This document shows, piece by piece, positions 26,760-36,134 of a stretch of DNA of 64,000 nucleotides. How positions within the stretch are numbered: the stretch's first letter is position 1; each line of letters starts with the position of its first letter. Source of the DNA: Fimbriimonadaceae bacterium (GTDB lineage Bacteria; Armatimonadota; Fimbriimonadia; Fimbriimonadales; Fimbriimonadaceae); contig JAHBTE010000001.1 in assembly GCA_019638675.1 (NCBI GenBank), positions 652,605 through 716,604 on the forward strand, written 5' to 3'. The notes under the pieces are model-generated. The model had not been told where the DNA came from. It saw nothing but the letters and a program-made list of their open reading frames with translations, and did not search any database. The position numbers were made by a program, and so were the translations under genes.

Positions 26760-28139
26760 GTGTCTGACCACAAAGGGAATCTCCGCATCATCACGCTGGG
26801 TTGCGCGAAGAACGAAGTCGACAGCGAAGAAATCGCGGGCGTTTTGCGTCAGGCCGGGCACTCGGTTAATGGCTCCCAATCCGCCGATGTCACCATCATC
26901 AACACGTGCGGATTTTTAGAATCAGCTAAACACGAATCCATTGCCGCGATCAAAAAAGCCGTCGCTGAAAAAGGCGGAGGCAAAGTGATTGTTGCCGGAT
27001 GCCTTGCTCAACGAATGGGGGCCGAACTCGCCCGACTCGCGCCCGGAGCGGATGGATACATCGGCGTTGGCCAGATGGGCAACTTCCACCAAGTGGTTCA
27101 ATCAGTATTCGGGCGCACTGAACCCCTGATTGATGTTGAACCGCCGCATCATAAGTGGGCTGATGTGACGACCAGAGCACGTACTGGTCGCCCATGGAGT
27201 GCGTACCTCAAAGTCAGCGAAGGATGTGACCACCGCTGCACTTTCTGCACAATTCCGTCATTCCGGGGCAACCACGCGAGCAAACCGATTGAGCGCGTTC
27301 TAGAAGAGGCTAGACAACTTGCCCGAACCGGATGCAAAGAAATCAACCTTATTGCTCAGGATGTCACTCAGTATGGATACGATCTGTACAAGGAGTTCAC
27401 GCTCCCCAAGCTTCTCCACCAATTGGCGGAAGTTGATGGTATCGACTGGATCAGAATTCTTTATTTCTATCCTAACCGCCTCACCGACGAAGTGATTGAG
27501 GCCATTGCAACCCAACCCAAGGTTTGTAATTACATTGATATTCCTCTGCAGCACGCTCACCCCGAGACTCTGCGCCGCATGAAACGCCCTTGGGATGGCG
27601 ACCGCTATCTCAAATTGTTCGAAAAAGTTCGTGCATCCATCCCGGATGTTGCGATTAGAACAACTTTTATCGTTGGCTTCCCTGGGGAAACGCAGTCTGA
27701 ATTCAACCATTTGATTGATTTTGTTCAAGCGGCAAAACTTGATCGGGTTGGGGCGTTCCAATTTTCTCGAGAACCAGGCACACCGAGCTACGATATGCCG
27801 GGCCAAGTGCCAAGTCGAACCAAAAAAGAACGGTACGACCGCCTGATGCGGGCCCAGACCCCCATATCTCTTTCCAAGAACAAAGCTCTGGTTGGGCAAA
27901 CAATTTCGGTGCTTGTAGATGAAGTCAAGGATGGGTGGATGGCCGGACGGAGCTACCGAGACGCACCGGAAATTGACGGCTGGGTTTACGCTCAAGGAAA
28001 CGTACAACCAGGTTCATTTGCAAAAGTCACTATCACTGAAGCCCAAGAACATGACCTGGTTGGTCACCTCTCTGGATTTACGCCCGCCCAAAATCCGCGC
28101 ATGATTCCGCTACAGATGGCGACCCGCGAACCCCGGTAA
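26760..28139 (+). CDS. rimO: Ribosomal protein uS12 methylthiotransferase RimO
   Basis: RimO is a radical SAM enzyme that methylthiolates an Asp of ribosomal protein S12. The product has 459 residues. The N-terminal MTTase domain has ITLGCAKNEVDSE and INTCGFLE plus VAGCLAQR, supplying three cluster Cys. The radical SAM motif is CDHRCTFCTIPSFRG (CxxxCxxC). A TRAM domain ends the protein (about 385-455). LGCAKNEVDSE marks RimO rather than MiaB. The start is GTG with no clear ribosome-binding site. A membrane protein gene follows after 6 bp. Confidence 0.96.
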   Translation: MSDHKGNLRIITLGCAKNEVDSEEIAGVLRQAGHSVNGSQSADVTIINTCGFLESAKHESIAAIKKAVAEKGGGKVIVAGCLAQRMGAELARLAPGADGYIGVGQMGNFHQVVQSVFGRTEPLIDVEPPHHKWADVTTRARTGRPWSAYLKVSEGCDHRCTFCTIPSFRGNHASKPIERVLEEARQLARTGCKEINLIAQDVTQYGYDLYKEFTLPKLLHQLAEVDGIDWIRILYFYPNRLTDEVIEAIATQPKVCNYIDIPLQHAHPETLRRMKRPWDGDRYLKLFEKVRASIPDVAIRTTFIVGFPGETQSEFNHLIDFVQAAKLDRVGAFQFSREPGTPSYDMPGQVPSRTKKERYDRLMRAQTPISLSKNKALVGQTISVLVDEVKDGWMAGRSYRDAPEIDGWVYAQGNVQPGSFAKVTITEAQEHDLVGHLSGFTPAQNPRMIPLQMATREPR

Positions 28140-28145
28140 GGATCA

Positions 28146-28877
28146 ATGGCTACCGCTTTCAACCATTTTGTTAGATTTTTAATTGAGCATGAGCAGCCAC
28201 GCAATCCTTATTTAACTCATATCGTCTCGGGCGGATGTTTTGGCTTCTTGCTCGCAATTTTATTGTTCCAAATCAATGCCATTGCGGCAATCGCGCTTTT
28301 TCTTTTCATGGCGTGCTACCCCCTTGCGCAGTATCACCTGCATAATCGTAAAAGTGAGCGGGAAAGAAAGATTATTCCAGCGGAAATTCATGAAACGTGG
28401 GAGTTGCTCCGGTGGATGGGGCATCAACGCTCGCTCAATCACCGAACCCATCCTAAATTAAGAGAACTGCTTGAAGATATCGCGGCAATCCGTCGCCGAA
28501 CCTTGGATGCTTTGGATTCACCAAGTTGGCAGGAACGATCTAAAACTCCGGAAGGCGCGCAGGCCAAGCAGGATGTAATGCGTACGCTGGATCACGCACT
28601 TTACGACGCCGTTTTCATTGGGCGGCACCTATTCCGTGGGAAAGGTCAGCGGGAAACCACGTTCCATCAGCGGTGCCAAGACCCTAAATTCGGGGCGCAT
28701 GCGCTTGAAAGCATTGGTCAACTCCGCGATGAAATTCTCGGCTTGAGCGAATCCGCTATTGCCGCCGGGGAGCAATCTGACCTCAGACTGGAACTCACCA
28801 AAGGGCGCATTCAAGCCTTGGTCGATGCAGAGCGAGAATTGGAACAGTCGCTTGGGCCAGCCGACACTTTAGACTGA
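28146..28877 (+). CDS. Two-TM protein with cytoplasmic helical domain, unknown
   Basis: This 243-residue protein has a short polar N-terminus, then two adjacent hydrophobic segments (about 25-65), then a helical, charged domain. It resembles the protein at 60197-61105 in layout, and over one ungapped 34-residue stretch: the pattern R-x-L-x5-P-x5-LLE, then A, then R and a C-terminal D-x3-W is shared. This suggests a paralogous pair. No enzyme motif is seen. It follows rimO by 6 bp, so it is probably cotranscribed, and its end overlaps the convergent DUF4143 gene by 9 bp. Confidence 0.7.
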   Translation: MATAFNHFVRFLIEHEQPRNPYLTHIVSGGCFGFLLAILLFQINAIAAIALFLFMACYPLAQYHLHNRKSERERKIIPAEIHETWELLRWMGHQRSLNHRTHPKLRELLEDIAAIRRRTLDALDSPSWQERSKTPEGAQAKQDVMRTLDHALYDAVFIGRHLFRGKGQRETTFHQRCQDPKFGAHALESIGQLRDEILGLSESAIAAGEQSDLRLELTKGRIQALVDAERELEQSLGPADTLD

Positions 28878-30059
28878 CCATAAGGCCGAAACTGGCGTAT
28901 AGCTGAGTTGTTCATCCACGAATCCGCTCTGCTCGCCTAATGTAAGAACGCACCCTTTTGCAAACTGGTCTCCAGCGACATCACGCAAAAAGCGCAGGCC
29001 TTCAAAATTACTTGGCTCGGCGAGCTCTCGGTCAACGACGGTAATTCCCATTATGCGACCGTCAGCAAGGCCAACAACCACTGGCACAGAATATTGCCGA
29101 GTTGAGCGGAAATGCATCACTTCGTATTCATTTTCGCAGGCCGCCGATTGCTTTACCAATTCCATGGCAACAAAATTTTCCCAAGCCGCAAGGGGCAGTT
29201 TTCCACTCCCGTTCAAATAATTCCAAATCCCAAGGTCGGCAAACGCTACCCTGCTGGTCTTTGCCGCCTTGCCGTTCTGCAAAGCCGTCCATGCAGGCAC
29301 GGAATTAATAAGATAAACCGCTTCGAGCAAGCTGAGGTATCGGGTCAAACTGGTGGCCGGAATTCCTGTATCGCGGCTGAGCTGTGTGATGTTTTGCACC
29401 GCGTAGGGGTTCTTAGCCAACACCTGCAACAGATTCGGGAGCGAGTGCAGTCCTTCAATCTGGGCTAGGTCACGCACGTCGCGATCCATCAGCGCCCGAA
29501 TGTACGATTGAAACCATGCTTTTCGGCGAGATGCACTCGCGCGACCGACTGGCTCTGGAAACCCACCCCCAAGAATTTGATCCTGAGTAAAAGAAGCGCC
29601 GTCCCCTAATGAACCGCTTATCCATCGATCAACAAATCCTTTTGGTGAGCGGTTGATTTCTTGCTGAGAAAGGGGCCAAAGCGTGAAAACCTCCATACGT
29701 CCGGCCAGCGAATCGGATAATTTTGGAATTAGCAGAACGTTTGCCGATCCAGTCAGCACAAACCGCCCCGGTCGGCGATCTTTGTCCACCACCGCTTTAA
29801 TGCTACGCATCAGGCTGGGAGCGCGCTGAACTTCGTCAATCACCGCTCCGTTGGCGAATGATTTCAACCAACTTTCCGGTGATTGCAACGCTGCGCTGAG
29901 GGCTAGAGAGTCGTCCAGCGTTACGTATGGCAGATCGCAAACTTGCTGAACCAACGTGCTTTTTCCGCTCTGCCGGGGGCCTTGTACTACCACCACCGGA
30001 GTATCTTGCAATGCTTCGCGGAGTCCATCCGCAATCCTTCGCGGAACTAAACCATCCAT
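28869..30059 (-). CDS. AAA ATPase with C-terminal DUF4143
   Basis: This protein has about 396 residues. The N-terminal AAA_14-type domain has Walker A GPRQSGKSTLVQQ, Walker B AVIDEVQRAP and sensor RFVLTGSANVL. The C-terminal DUF4143 domain follows (about 210-370, RYLSLLEAVYLINSVPAW). The family is widespread and horizontally mobile, and its role is poorly known. The frame is open to GTG 30095, but that codon lies inside a terminator hairpin of the neighbour, so ATG 30059 is the start. There is no clear ribosome-binding site. Confidence 0.88.
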   Translation of the reverse strand: MDGLVPRRIADGLREALQDTPVVVVQGPRQSGKSTLVQQVCDLPYVTLDDSLALSAALQSPESWLKSFANGAVIDEVQRAPSLMRSIKAVVDKDRRPGRFVLTGSANVLLIPKLSDSLAGRMEVFTLWPLSQQEINRSPKGFVDRWISGSLGDGASFTQDQILGGGFPEPVGRASASRRKAWFQSYIRALMDRDVRDLAQIEGLHSLPNLLQVLAKNPYAVQNITQLSRDTGIPATSLTRYLSLLEAVYLINSVPAWTALQNGKAAKTSRVAFADLGIWNYLNGSGKLPLAAWENFVAMELVKQSAACENEYEVMHFRSTRQYSVPVVVGLADGRIMGITVVDRELAEPSNFEGLRFLRDVAGDQFAKGCVLTLGEQSGFVDEQLSYTPVSALWSV

Positions 30060-30082
30060 CGAATTACGATACCCGAAAATAG

Positions 30083-30111
30083 AAAAATCCACCACTGAGT
30101 GGTGGATTTTT
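30083..30111. terminator. Perfect palindromic bidirectional terminator
   Basis: A 13-bp perfect stem with a 3-nt loop (TGA on the plus strand) spans 30083-30111, with five A on one side and five T on the other. It lies 19 bp beyond the stop of the NlpC/P60 gene on the minus strand and ends that transcript. Confidence 0.9.
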
Positions 30112-30129
30112 CACGATTTAATGTACTTA

Positions 30130-30948
30130 TTAACGGCGTGCGGCGACCAACATATTTCGCCATTTCTGATTTCGTAAGTCGTCGGTATCTACGCCTTTAT
30201 TGTTGCTACTGCTATGGATAAAGTAAGCACCGCCATCACTCATGTAACCTAAAAAGATTCCCGTATGACCGATTTTGTTTCGCTTCTTATCCCAGAAGTA
30301 AAGGCGATCTCCCGGTTGAAGGTCTTCTAACCGTTCAATTGGTTTGCCAACTTTAGCTTGTTCTGCCGCGGTTCGGGGAAGATTGACATCAATCATCTCG
30401 AACAGTTCCTTGACAAAACCGCTACAGTCAATTCCGCCAGTTAGGGAGTTTCCACCCCAAACATAAGGAGTTCCGATGTACTTAAAGCTGTATTCCAGCA
30501 TCTCTTGCTTGTTGCTGGGGGTGCCGGTTTCTCGACCAGTACTGCCACCGCGACTTGTAAGAGACCCACCCGAAGACGTGTTGCGCGAACCAGTACCAAG
30601 AGAGAAGTTCTTCGGAACCTCAACGTCGTAAGGTAACTCAGCGACTTTTTCTCTGAGGATGTAGCCAGTCTTGCCATTTTGAAGCAGAACTGCAAGCCAC
30701 TTGTCGTACTGAGTGCTATTGATAACTAAATAGGAATATGGTTTGAGATCCCACAATGCTTTTGCCTTCGTATCCATTTTCGGATAAATCTTGGTTGCGA
30801 GCATTGATTGACCAAGACGACCAATTTTCTTGACATCTGCCTTGGCGGGAGCATTTGGATCAGCCGTAGTTTGAGCCATGGCAAAGCCGCTCATTCCCGC
30901 AACGAGAACAAGTAGCCCCACGCTCAATTTTCTGCCGAATCCCAACAT
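30130..30948 (-). CDS. Secreted NlpC/P60 family peptidase
   Basis: This protein has about 272 residues. The signal peptide is MLGFGRKLSVGLLVLVAG followed by a cleavage site near AMAQ. An SH3-like segment (about 50-100) and a Ser/Thr/Gly linker come next. The C-terminal NlpC/P60 domain has the catalytic Cys in TGGIDCSGFVKELF, His in IGHTGIFLGY, and a third polar residue near FIHSSSNN. Such enzymes cleave cell-wall peptides (gamma-D-Glu to meso-Dap). The start is uncertain: ATG 30948 has GGAG 3 nt upstream, and ATG 30957 and TTG 30978 are also open. It lies directly downstream of purQ. Confidence 0.92.
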   Translation of the reverse strand: MLGFGRKLSVGLLVLVAGMSGFAMAQTTADPNAPAKADVKKIGRLGQSMLATKIYPKMDTKAKALWDLKPYSYLVINSTQYDKWLAVLLQNGKTGYILREKVAELPYDVEVPKNFSLGTGSRNTSSGGSLTSRGGSTGRETGTPSNKQEMLEYSFKYIGTPYVWGGNSLTGGIDCSGFVKELFEMIDVNLPRTAAEQAKVGKPIERLEDLQPGDRLYFWDKKRNKIGHTGIFLGYMSDGGAYFIHSSSNNKGVDTDDLRNQKWRNMLVAARR

Positions 30949-30986
30949 ATTCTCCATTATGGGCAATTTTGTGATCAAATTGACCC

Positions 30987-31676
30987 CTAAACACCCGCTA
31001 AGACGCGATGAAAGCCCGAAATGATCAGTAGTCCCGCATCAGAACCCAAAATTTTCTTTGTCATTCGTTCAGGGTGCGGCATGAGTCCAAGGACATTTCC
31101 ACGCTTGTTCACCAATCCTGCGATATGATTGAGCGAGCCGTTTACGTTCGCTTTTTCCGTTAGTTCGCCGTTCGCTTCACAGTAACGGAATGCAACCAAG
31201 CCCTCATTTTCGATGCGGGCAAGTTCATCATCGCTGGCAACAAACCGGCCCTCGTTGTGGGCAATAGGAATTGCGATTGGCTCTTTCACTTGCTCCGTCC
31301 AAGCGGTGTTTCGGTTTTCTGCTTTTAGATAAACCGATTCGCAGAGAAATCTTTCGCCTGAGTTTTTGAGCAAAGCTCCCGGAAGTACTCCCGTTTCGCA
31401 AAGGATTTGGAATCCGTTACAGGCTCCCATCACCGGGTGCCCGTCGTTGGCCATGCGGATCACTTCACCCATTACCGCGGAACGAGCCGCCATTGCTCCG
31501 CATCGCAAGTAGTCGCCGTATGTGAACCCACCGGGAATAAAAACACCATCGAATCCAGCAAGACTGCTTTCTTGATGCCAAACGTACTCGGCTTGAACAC
31601 CAAGATCGTCCCGCAAACTGTACAAGGCATCTTGATCGCAGTTAGAACCGGGGAACTGAACGACTGCGATTTTCAC
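30987..31676 (-). CDS. purQ: Phosphoribosylformylglycinamidine synthase subunit PurQ
   Basis: PurQ is the glutaminase subunit of FGAM synthase in purine synthesis. The length of 229 residues is usual. The fold is a class I glutamine amidotransferase: an early VVQFPGSNCDQDA, nucleophile Cys in VMGACNGFQILCE, and His-x-Glu near the end (MPHPERM). The start overlaps the purS stop by 4 bp (ATGA-type). purL, the synthase subunit, is not in the window. Confidence 0.96.
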   Translation of the reverse strand: MKIAVVQFPGSNCDQDALYSLRDDLGVQAEYVWHQESSLAGFDGVFIPGGFTYGDYLRCGAMAARSAVMGEVIRMANDGHPVMGACNGFQILCETGVLPGALLKNSGERFLCESVYLKAENRNTAWTEQVKEPIAIPIAHNEGRFVASDDELARIENEGLVAFRYCEANGELTEKANVNGSLNHIAGLVNKRGNVLGLMPHPERMTKKILGSDAGLLIISGFHRVLAGV

Positions 31677-31906
31677 TCAACAACCTCGATAGCGTAATCT
31701 TCAATCACTGGGTTGGCGAGGAGTTTTTCGCACATGGATTTCACCCGGGCTTCGTCGTATTTTTCGAGTTCTAACGTGATGGTCTTACCGATCCGAACTC
31801 CTTCAACTTCCGAAAACTCAAGCGATTTGAGCGAATTCGCTACGGTGCGTCCGGCGGAATCGAGAAGCGATGGCTTGAGAGAAACATTGACGCGAACCGT
31901 GACCAT
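31673..31906 (-). CDS. purS: Phosphoribosylformylglycinamidine synthase subunit PurS
   Basis: PurS is the small bridging subunit of the three-part FGAM synthase. It has 77 residues with the expected pattern VRVNVSLKPSLLDSAGRTV followed by EGVRIGKTITLEL. It overlaps purQ by 4 bp and should be translationally coupled to it. The upstream gene on the same strand is unrelated and ends 49 bp away. Confidence 0.93.
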   Translation of the reverse strand: MVTVRVNVSLKPSLLDSAGRTVANSLKSLEFSEVEGVRIGKTITLELEKYDEARVKSMCEKLLANPVIEDYAIEVVE

Positions 31907-31955
31907 AACTCTATTCTGACAGAGTGAGATGAGTAGCTAATGGCCTGCAGGTCCA

Positions 31956-33626
31956 TCATGCGGCACGAGAGCGAGAGACTTCGATTTCCGTTACCATTCT
32001 CGGCTCAAGCTTGACAGTGACGACTTGCCATGCTTTACCATACCGATCGACGGTCGAAGCTCCCAGACTACGGCCCAATTGGCTTAGCCTTGGATCACCA
32101 CTTACCATCACGGTTAATCCACCCATTGCTGTTTCGCTTACCAGTCGCAGACCATGCGGCTTAATGTCCACCGATACCTTGCGGCGATTACGTTCGTAGT
32201 CTCCAATCACGCTGGGCGGAAAAATCGTCATGCCTGCGTCTCTGGTGGCAATAAACAGCTGGCCCAGCTGAGTTTCCAATCGGTCATCATGCCCGTGCGA
32301 TGCTAAAAATGAAAACTGGAACACTCCGTGATGACGCTTCGCACTTTGGAGCAAGCAAAATGCGACTTTTCCGTGTGTAACGAACCCAGGTGCATAAGCC
32401 AGGCTAGGAATCTCAACGACTTTATAAGCTCGTTTTTTTCCATGTGGGATGAACGGGCGGGAAGTGCCGAACAGAAATCCGGACGTGCCCGCCTGCCGAC
32501 CACCTTTACACAATGAGAGCCACGCTCCACTTGCTTCGGCGAGCCGATAGTTTCGCGTCAGGCCATACCAAGCACCGTCCCACCCTTTTAAGATTGTTAA
32601 ATGAGCATCTCCAACTCCCCGGGCAAGCTGGGTGTTCTGCATACGCACTTGATCTTCGCTTGCATGCTCGGTGTCCTGACGATACAAGTGGCCAATATCG
32701 TGGCCCCATCCTTTGAAGGCCCGGTACATATCCTGCGGCAATCCGGGGGGTGGAATCATCCATGCCGGGCGGTATCCAAATTTTCCGAGGGAGATCGCAA
32801 CCCGGCGGTACAAATCTTGGTCGGAATCATCGCAATCTATGGAAAGCGTGCAAGCAGAATCGGCATTCGCTGGCAAGTGCCACAGAACCACCGCTTCCTT
32901 GCCTGTTGATTCAATCACATTCAAAATCAGGCGAGCAAATTGCTCCCGAAGTTCGTCGAAGTGAGGTCGCAAAAACGCAGGCGCAATGCCTGGTTCGAGG
33001 ATTTCTCGATCCGACCACTCGAAATTCGTGCCGTCTTCGCTTCGTTGCACACCGTCTTCCATGAAGCAACTGCCATCACCTGGGCCGATCAAGTCGTTGC
33101 TGACTCCATGCCCTAATAGCATCAAAGCGGCGGTTTGACCCACGTGCGGAACAAACACGCTCACTTGCTCCGAACGACTGACCAGCGGATTGCCTTCATT
33201 ATCCACCGCCCAAACTGAACCCGTCAGGTGAAACGCCTTTTGCCCACCGAAAAATGCTCCGCCAAAGCAATCTTCCGCGAGTGGAGAATTTGCATTTGAT
33301 TTCGGATGGCAAAATTTTCCACGTGAATAGAATTCTTTGGGTGCAGTAAAGCCAAAAAAGTGCTCGAAATTCCAAAATCCGCCGCTAAGAATCAGTTGGT
33401 TTTGGGGCTCATTGAGCCACTTCCGCACAACCTGCTGATACGGAAAATTAAGTGATCCACGCCCGGCAAGTAGGATCAAGTCAAATTCAGAAATCCTATC
33501 TAGAAGCTCCGTGCCACCAAGTTCAAAAACAAAGCCGATCTGACGCAACACTTCCCCGTACCAATGGGCGTACGGGTCAGCGGAGGCAATAACGACCCCC
33601 ATGCGGACGCAGTTCGGTTCTGACAC
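31956..33626 (-). CDS. Protein with GATase-like N-terminus and deacetylase-like core
   Basis: This 556-residue protein has no signal peptide. The N-terminal about 190 residues resemble a class I glutamine amidotransferase-like fold (LILLAGRGSLNFP, LILSGGFWNFEHF), as in the trimerisation domain of some glycosidases. From about residue 255 a segment resembles the polysaccharide deacetylase barrel: LSIDCDDSD, then GHDIGHLYRQDTEHASE, then FSFLASHGHDD, which could supply Asp and His metal ligands. The combination may act on a glycan, but neither domain is certain. The start is GTG 33626 with GGA upstream. It sits between dipeptide epimerase and purS without overlap. Confidence 0.6.
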   Translation of the reverse strand: MSEPNCVRMGVVIASADPYAHWYGEVLRQIGFVFELGGTELLDRISEFDLILLAGRGSLNFPYQQVVRKWLNEPQNQLILSGGFWNFEHFFGFTAPKEFYSRGKFCHPKSNANSPLAEDCFGGAFFGGQKAFHLTGSVWAVDNEGNPLVSRSEQVSVFVPHVGQTAALMLLGHGVSNDLIGPGDGSCFMEDGVQRSEDGTNFEWSDREILEPGIAPAFLRPHFDELREQFARLILNVIESTGKEAVVLWHLPANADSACTLSIDCDDSDQDLYRRVAISLGKFGYRPAWMIPPPGLPQDMYRAFKGWGHDIGHLYRQDTEHASEDQVRMQNTQLARGVGDAHLTILKGWDGAWYGLTRNYRLAEASGAWLSLCKGGRQAGTSGFLFGTSRPFIPHGKKRAYKVVEIPSLAYAPGFVTHGKVAFCLLQSAKRHHGVFQFSFLASHGHDDRLETQLGQLFIATRDAGMTIFPPSVIGDYERNRRKVSVDIKPHGLRLVSETAMGGLTVMVSGDPRLSQLGRSLGASTVDRYGKAWQVVTVKLEPRMVTEIEVSRSRAA

Positions 33627-33683
33627 AGTTCCAGCCGTATTACTGGAATCGTCGGGCGGAATTTGAATTGCGATAGACAGAAT

Positions 33684-34736
33684 TCATACTAGGAATTCAT
33701 CGAGCAAATAGCCGCCGTGACCAGGAACGTCGCGCGGCATCACAACTCCCTCGAAAAATTCTAAGCCGGCTCCAGGTTCCGGATTGTGATTAAAGTGCGT
33801 ATCCAAATCTACGAAGTCGCAGAGTCCACTCAGAGCCGCACTTTGCGCGATGCCGACTTGTGTTTCACACATACAGCCGATCATCGTGCCGAGGCCATGA
33901 GCCCGCGCAGTTGAAAGCACGCGTAGCCCTTCCGTGATTCCGCCACTTTTCATGAGTTTGAGATTCACACCGTCACATCTGTCGAAAAACTTGGCTACGT
34001 GCGCACTGACTCGGATGCTTTCATCCAGAAAAATAGGCAAGGCGCGCTGAGCAAACACTGGCGGGAGCTCGTCTTCCGAATCTTTGACCAGCGGCTGTTC
34101 GACATATTCGCAATCCCGTTTTGAAAGCCATTTCATCATCTCAATTGCTTCGCTGGGCGTCCATCCACCGTTGGCATCGGCACGGAGCTTTGCGCAGAAG
34201 GGCTCTGCCATTTCCTTGGCGGTTGACCAAATCGCTTTATCGTGATCTCTCCCCGCTGGGCTACCGAGTTTGACCTTGAGTGCCTTCGCGCCGGTCATTT
34301 GCAGAATCAATGGGACTCGTTCTCTGACGACATCTTCAGGCTCAATGCCAATTGTCACAGTTGTGATCGCTTTGGGTTTGGGCAATCCTAAAAATTTATA
34401 GAGCGGCATTCCCGCCCGCTTTGCAAGCAAATCCCAGATAGCACAGTCGAGTGCCGCAAGAGCAACGACTTCAATCCCAAGCTCCATCCCCTTAGCCCAA
34501 ATCTCGTGTGGACTTTGATTGAGGTAGGGGATGAGCGGAGTCAGTGCTTGGTCAGCCGTGTCGGCGAAGTCGCCAGGAAGCCCGGTTGGGGGGGCACCTT
34601 CCCCGATACCGGTATGAATTCCGTCGCTGACTTCCACAAACAGATTTCGAGTAGTTCCGCTCGTTCCCCGGCTAATGGTGAGAGCGAATAGTTTGTGGAC
34701 GTCCAATGCAAATGTCCGCAGCGACAGTTCGGGCAT
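33684..34736 (-). CDS. Dipeptide epimerase (enolase superfamily, MLE subgroup)
   Basis: This protein has about 350 residues. The KxK motif is in LKVKLGSP, metal ligands lie in RADANGGW, EQP and LDESIRV, and the second catalytic Lys is in NLKLMKSGG. This order matches L-Ala-D/L-Glu epimerases and related dipeptide epimerases. It probably works in recycling of peptidoglycan peptides; specificity cannot be read from sequence alone. I used ATG 34736; a TTG at 34760 is open but less likely. The flotillin operon terminator lies just upstream, so this gene needs its own promoter. Confidence 0.92.
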   Translation of the reverse strand: MPELSLRTFALDVHKLFALTISRGTSGTTRNLFVEVSDGIHTGIGEGAPPTGLPGDFADTADQALTPLIPYLNQSPHEIWAKGMELGIEVVALAALDCAIWDLLAKRAGMPLYKFLGLPKPKAITTVTIGIEPEDVVRERVPLILQMTGAKALKVKLGSPAGRDHDKAIWSTAKEMAEPFCAKLRADANGGWTPSEAIEMMKWLSKRDCEYVEQPLVKDSEDELPPVFAQRALPIFLDESIRVSAHVAKFFDRCDGVNLKLMKSGGITEGLRVLSTARAHGLGTMIGCMCETQVGIAQSAALSGLCDFVDLDTHFNHNPEPGAGLEFFEGVVMPRDVPGHGGYLLDEFLV

Positions 34737-34775
34737 CGCCAATTTTAGAACGATTCTCAAAATTATTTGCCGACC

Positions 34776-34804
34776 AAAAAAATCCCTCCCGTCGATGGGA
34801 GGGA
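34776..34804 (-). terminator. Intrinsic terminator after the flotillin operon
   Basis: On the minus strand an 8-bp stem (34797-34804 with 34783-34790) with a 6-nt loop is followed by a run of seven T. It lies 11 bp after the stop of the last flotillin-like gene. Confidence 0.88.
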
Positions 34805-34814
34805 ATTCTTGCCG

Positions 34815-36134
34815 TTAGTTTGGCATGGGGGGAGCGGCAGGCGGCTCCGGCGGAGCCGTGGCTGTCGTTTCGACCATTTTCGAAATGGCTTCCTTGGCTG
34901 ACCCGATTCCGCCGAGTTTTTCGACGATATCAATGCCGAATATCTCTTTGACTTGCTCGTTTAATGCGACCAACCGCTTAGGATCATAGCCACCGCCTCC
35001 AGCTTTGCCAGAATCAATCACCGTGACCTTTTCGATATGCGTATCGCTGATCGTGGCCGTAAGTTGGCGAATGATCGGTTCGATTTTTTGCAACACGAAG
35101 ATTTCCCGTGCCTGGTCGCCCGCATCTGTCCAACTCTTGCTGAGTTGGCGTAGAGCGTCGGCTCGAGCCTTGCCATCTTCCACGATAGGCGCAACCAGTG
35201 CCTTGGCGCGTTGTTCTTCCGCTTCGCAGTTCGCTTTCGCCGGTTGAACGATGTCGGCTTCTAGTTGCAAGCGAGTTTGTTCAACTCGGGCGCGCTGAAC
35301 TTCAAGTTCTGCGCGGGCTTTTGCAACCATTTGCGCGACTTGTGCTTCTTGCTCTGCTACCACTGCCGCTCTTCGCGAAGTAGCATCGGCAAGAAGTTTT
35401 TCGGCTTCAGCTTTTGCAACCGCGATTTGAGCCGTGATCTTAGCTTCGGTCTCTTTTTCGTAGTTTTCTGCCGCGCGGACATCCGAATCAGCGTGAGCGA
35501 TTGCTTCGGCAATTCGCGAAGAAGACTGCAGTTCTGCGTTGCGGATTCGCCCGATAGAATCGAGGTAATCCACATCGTCAGTGATGTTTTGAATCTTCAG
35601 AGTGTCAACAACGAGGCCGAGGCCTGTCAGGTCTTGCTCAACTTCACTCACAAGCTTTTCGGCGAACAAACTGCGGTCTTCATTCAGTTGTTCAGGAGTA
35701 AGCGTCGCAAGCACACCGCGCAACGATCCTTCCAGTGTGGACTTAGCAATAGCCATGATCTCTACGCGGCCCTTGCCGAGAAACCGCTCAATTGCATTGT
35801 TGAGCATTGGCTCATGACCCGCAACTTTGACGTTCGCGACGCCGTTGACATGGATCGGAATCCCGCCCTTGGTGTAAGCACCACGGGCCTCAAGCTCAAT
35901 AATCATGTTGGTGAGGTCAACGCGATCAACTCGTTCCAGAAATGGAGTGCGCATCCCCCGACCACCTTTGATGATTCGGTAAGGCAACACCCGACCGCCA
36001 GAGACCCGTTTCTTACCACTAAAGATCAGCACCTCGTTTGGCTGGCAGATGTAGATGAGCGACCTTACACTCATGAGCAAAAGCAATCCGAGTAATCCAA
36101 AGAACCCGATTGCGGCACCGACGATAAGCATCAT
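34815..36134 (-). CDS. Flotillin-like SPFH protein, second copy
   Basis: This 439-residue protein has one N-terminal TM helix (MLIVGAAIGFFGLLGLLLLM), an SPFH/band 7 domain (about 30-200, with LTPEQLNEDRSLFAEKLVSE) and a long Glu/Ala-rich coiled coil (about 200-335). A Pro-rich tail ends the chain. Flotillins form membrane microdomain scaffolds. The partner gene upstream shares the same layout, and the two overlap by 4 bp. They are diverged paralogues, which suggests a hetero-oligomer rather than a recent duplication. A good terminator ends the operon. Confidence 0.92.
   Translation of the reverse strand: MMLIVGAAIGFFGLLGLLLLMSVRSLIYICQPNEVLIFSGKKRVSGGRVLPYRIIKGGRGMRTPFLERVDRVDLTNMIIELEARGAYTKGGIPIHVNGVANVKVAGHEPMLNNAIERFLGKGRVEIMAIAKSTLEGSLRGVLATLTPEQLNEDRSLFAEKLVSEVEQDLTGLGLVVDTLKIQNITDDVDYLDSIGRIRNAELQSSSRIAEAIAHADSDVRAAENYEKETEAKITAQIAVAKAEAEKLLADATSRRAAVVAEQEAQVAQMVAKARAELEVQRARVEQTRLQLEADIVQPAKANCEAEEQRAKALVAPIVEDGKARADALRQLSKSWTDAGDQAREIFVLQKIEPIIRQLTATISDTHIEKVTVIDSGKAGGGGYDPKRLVALNEQVKEIFGIDIVEKLGGIGSAKEAISKMVETTATAPPEPPAAPPMPN

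Noticed and set aside
27300-28007. 235-codon minus-strand ORF
   Set aside because: It is antisense to rimO, whose frame is fully conserved; it is a shadow.
30060-30095. Longer start for the DUF4143 ATPase
   Set aside because: The GTG lies inside the terminator hairpin of the NlpC/P60 gene.
35265-36095. 276-codon plus-strand ORF
   Set aside because: It is antisense to the second flotillin gene and has no protein-like pattern.
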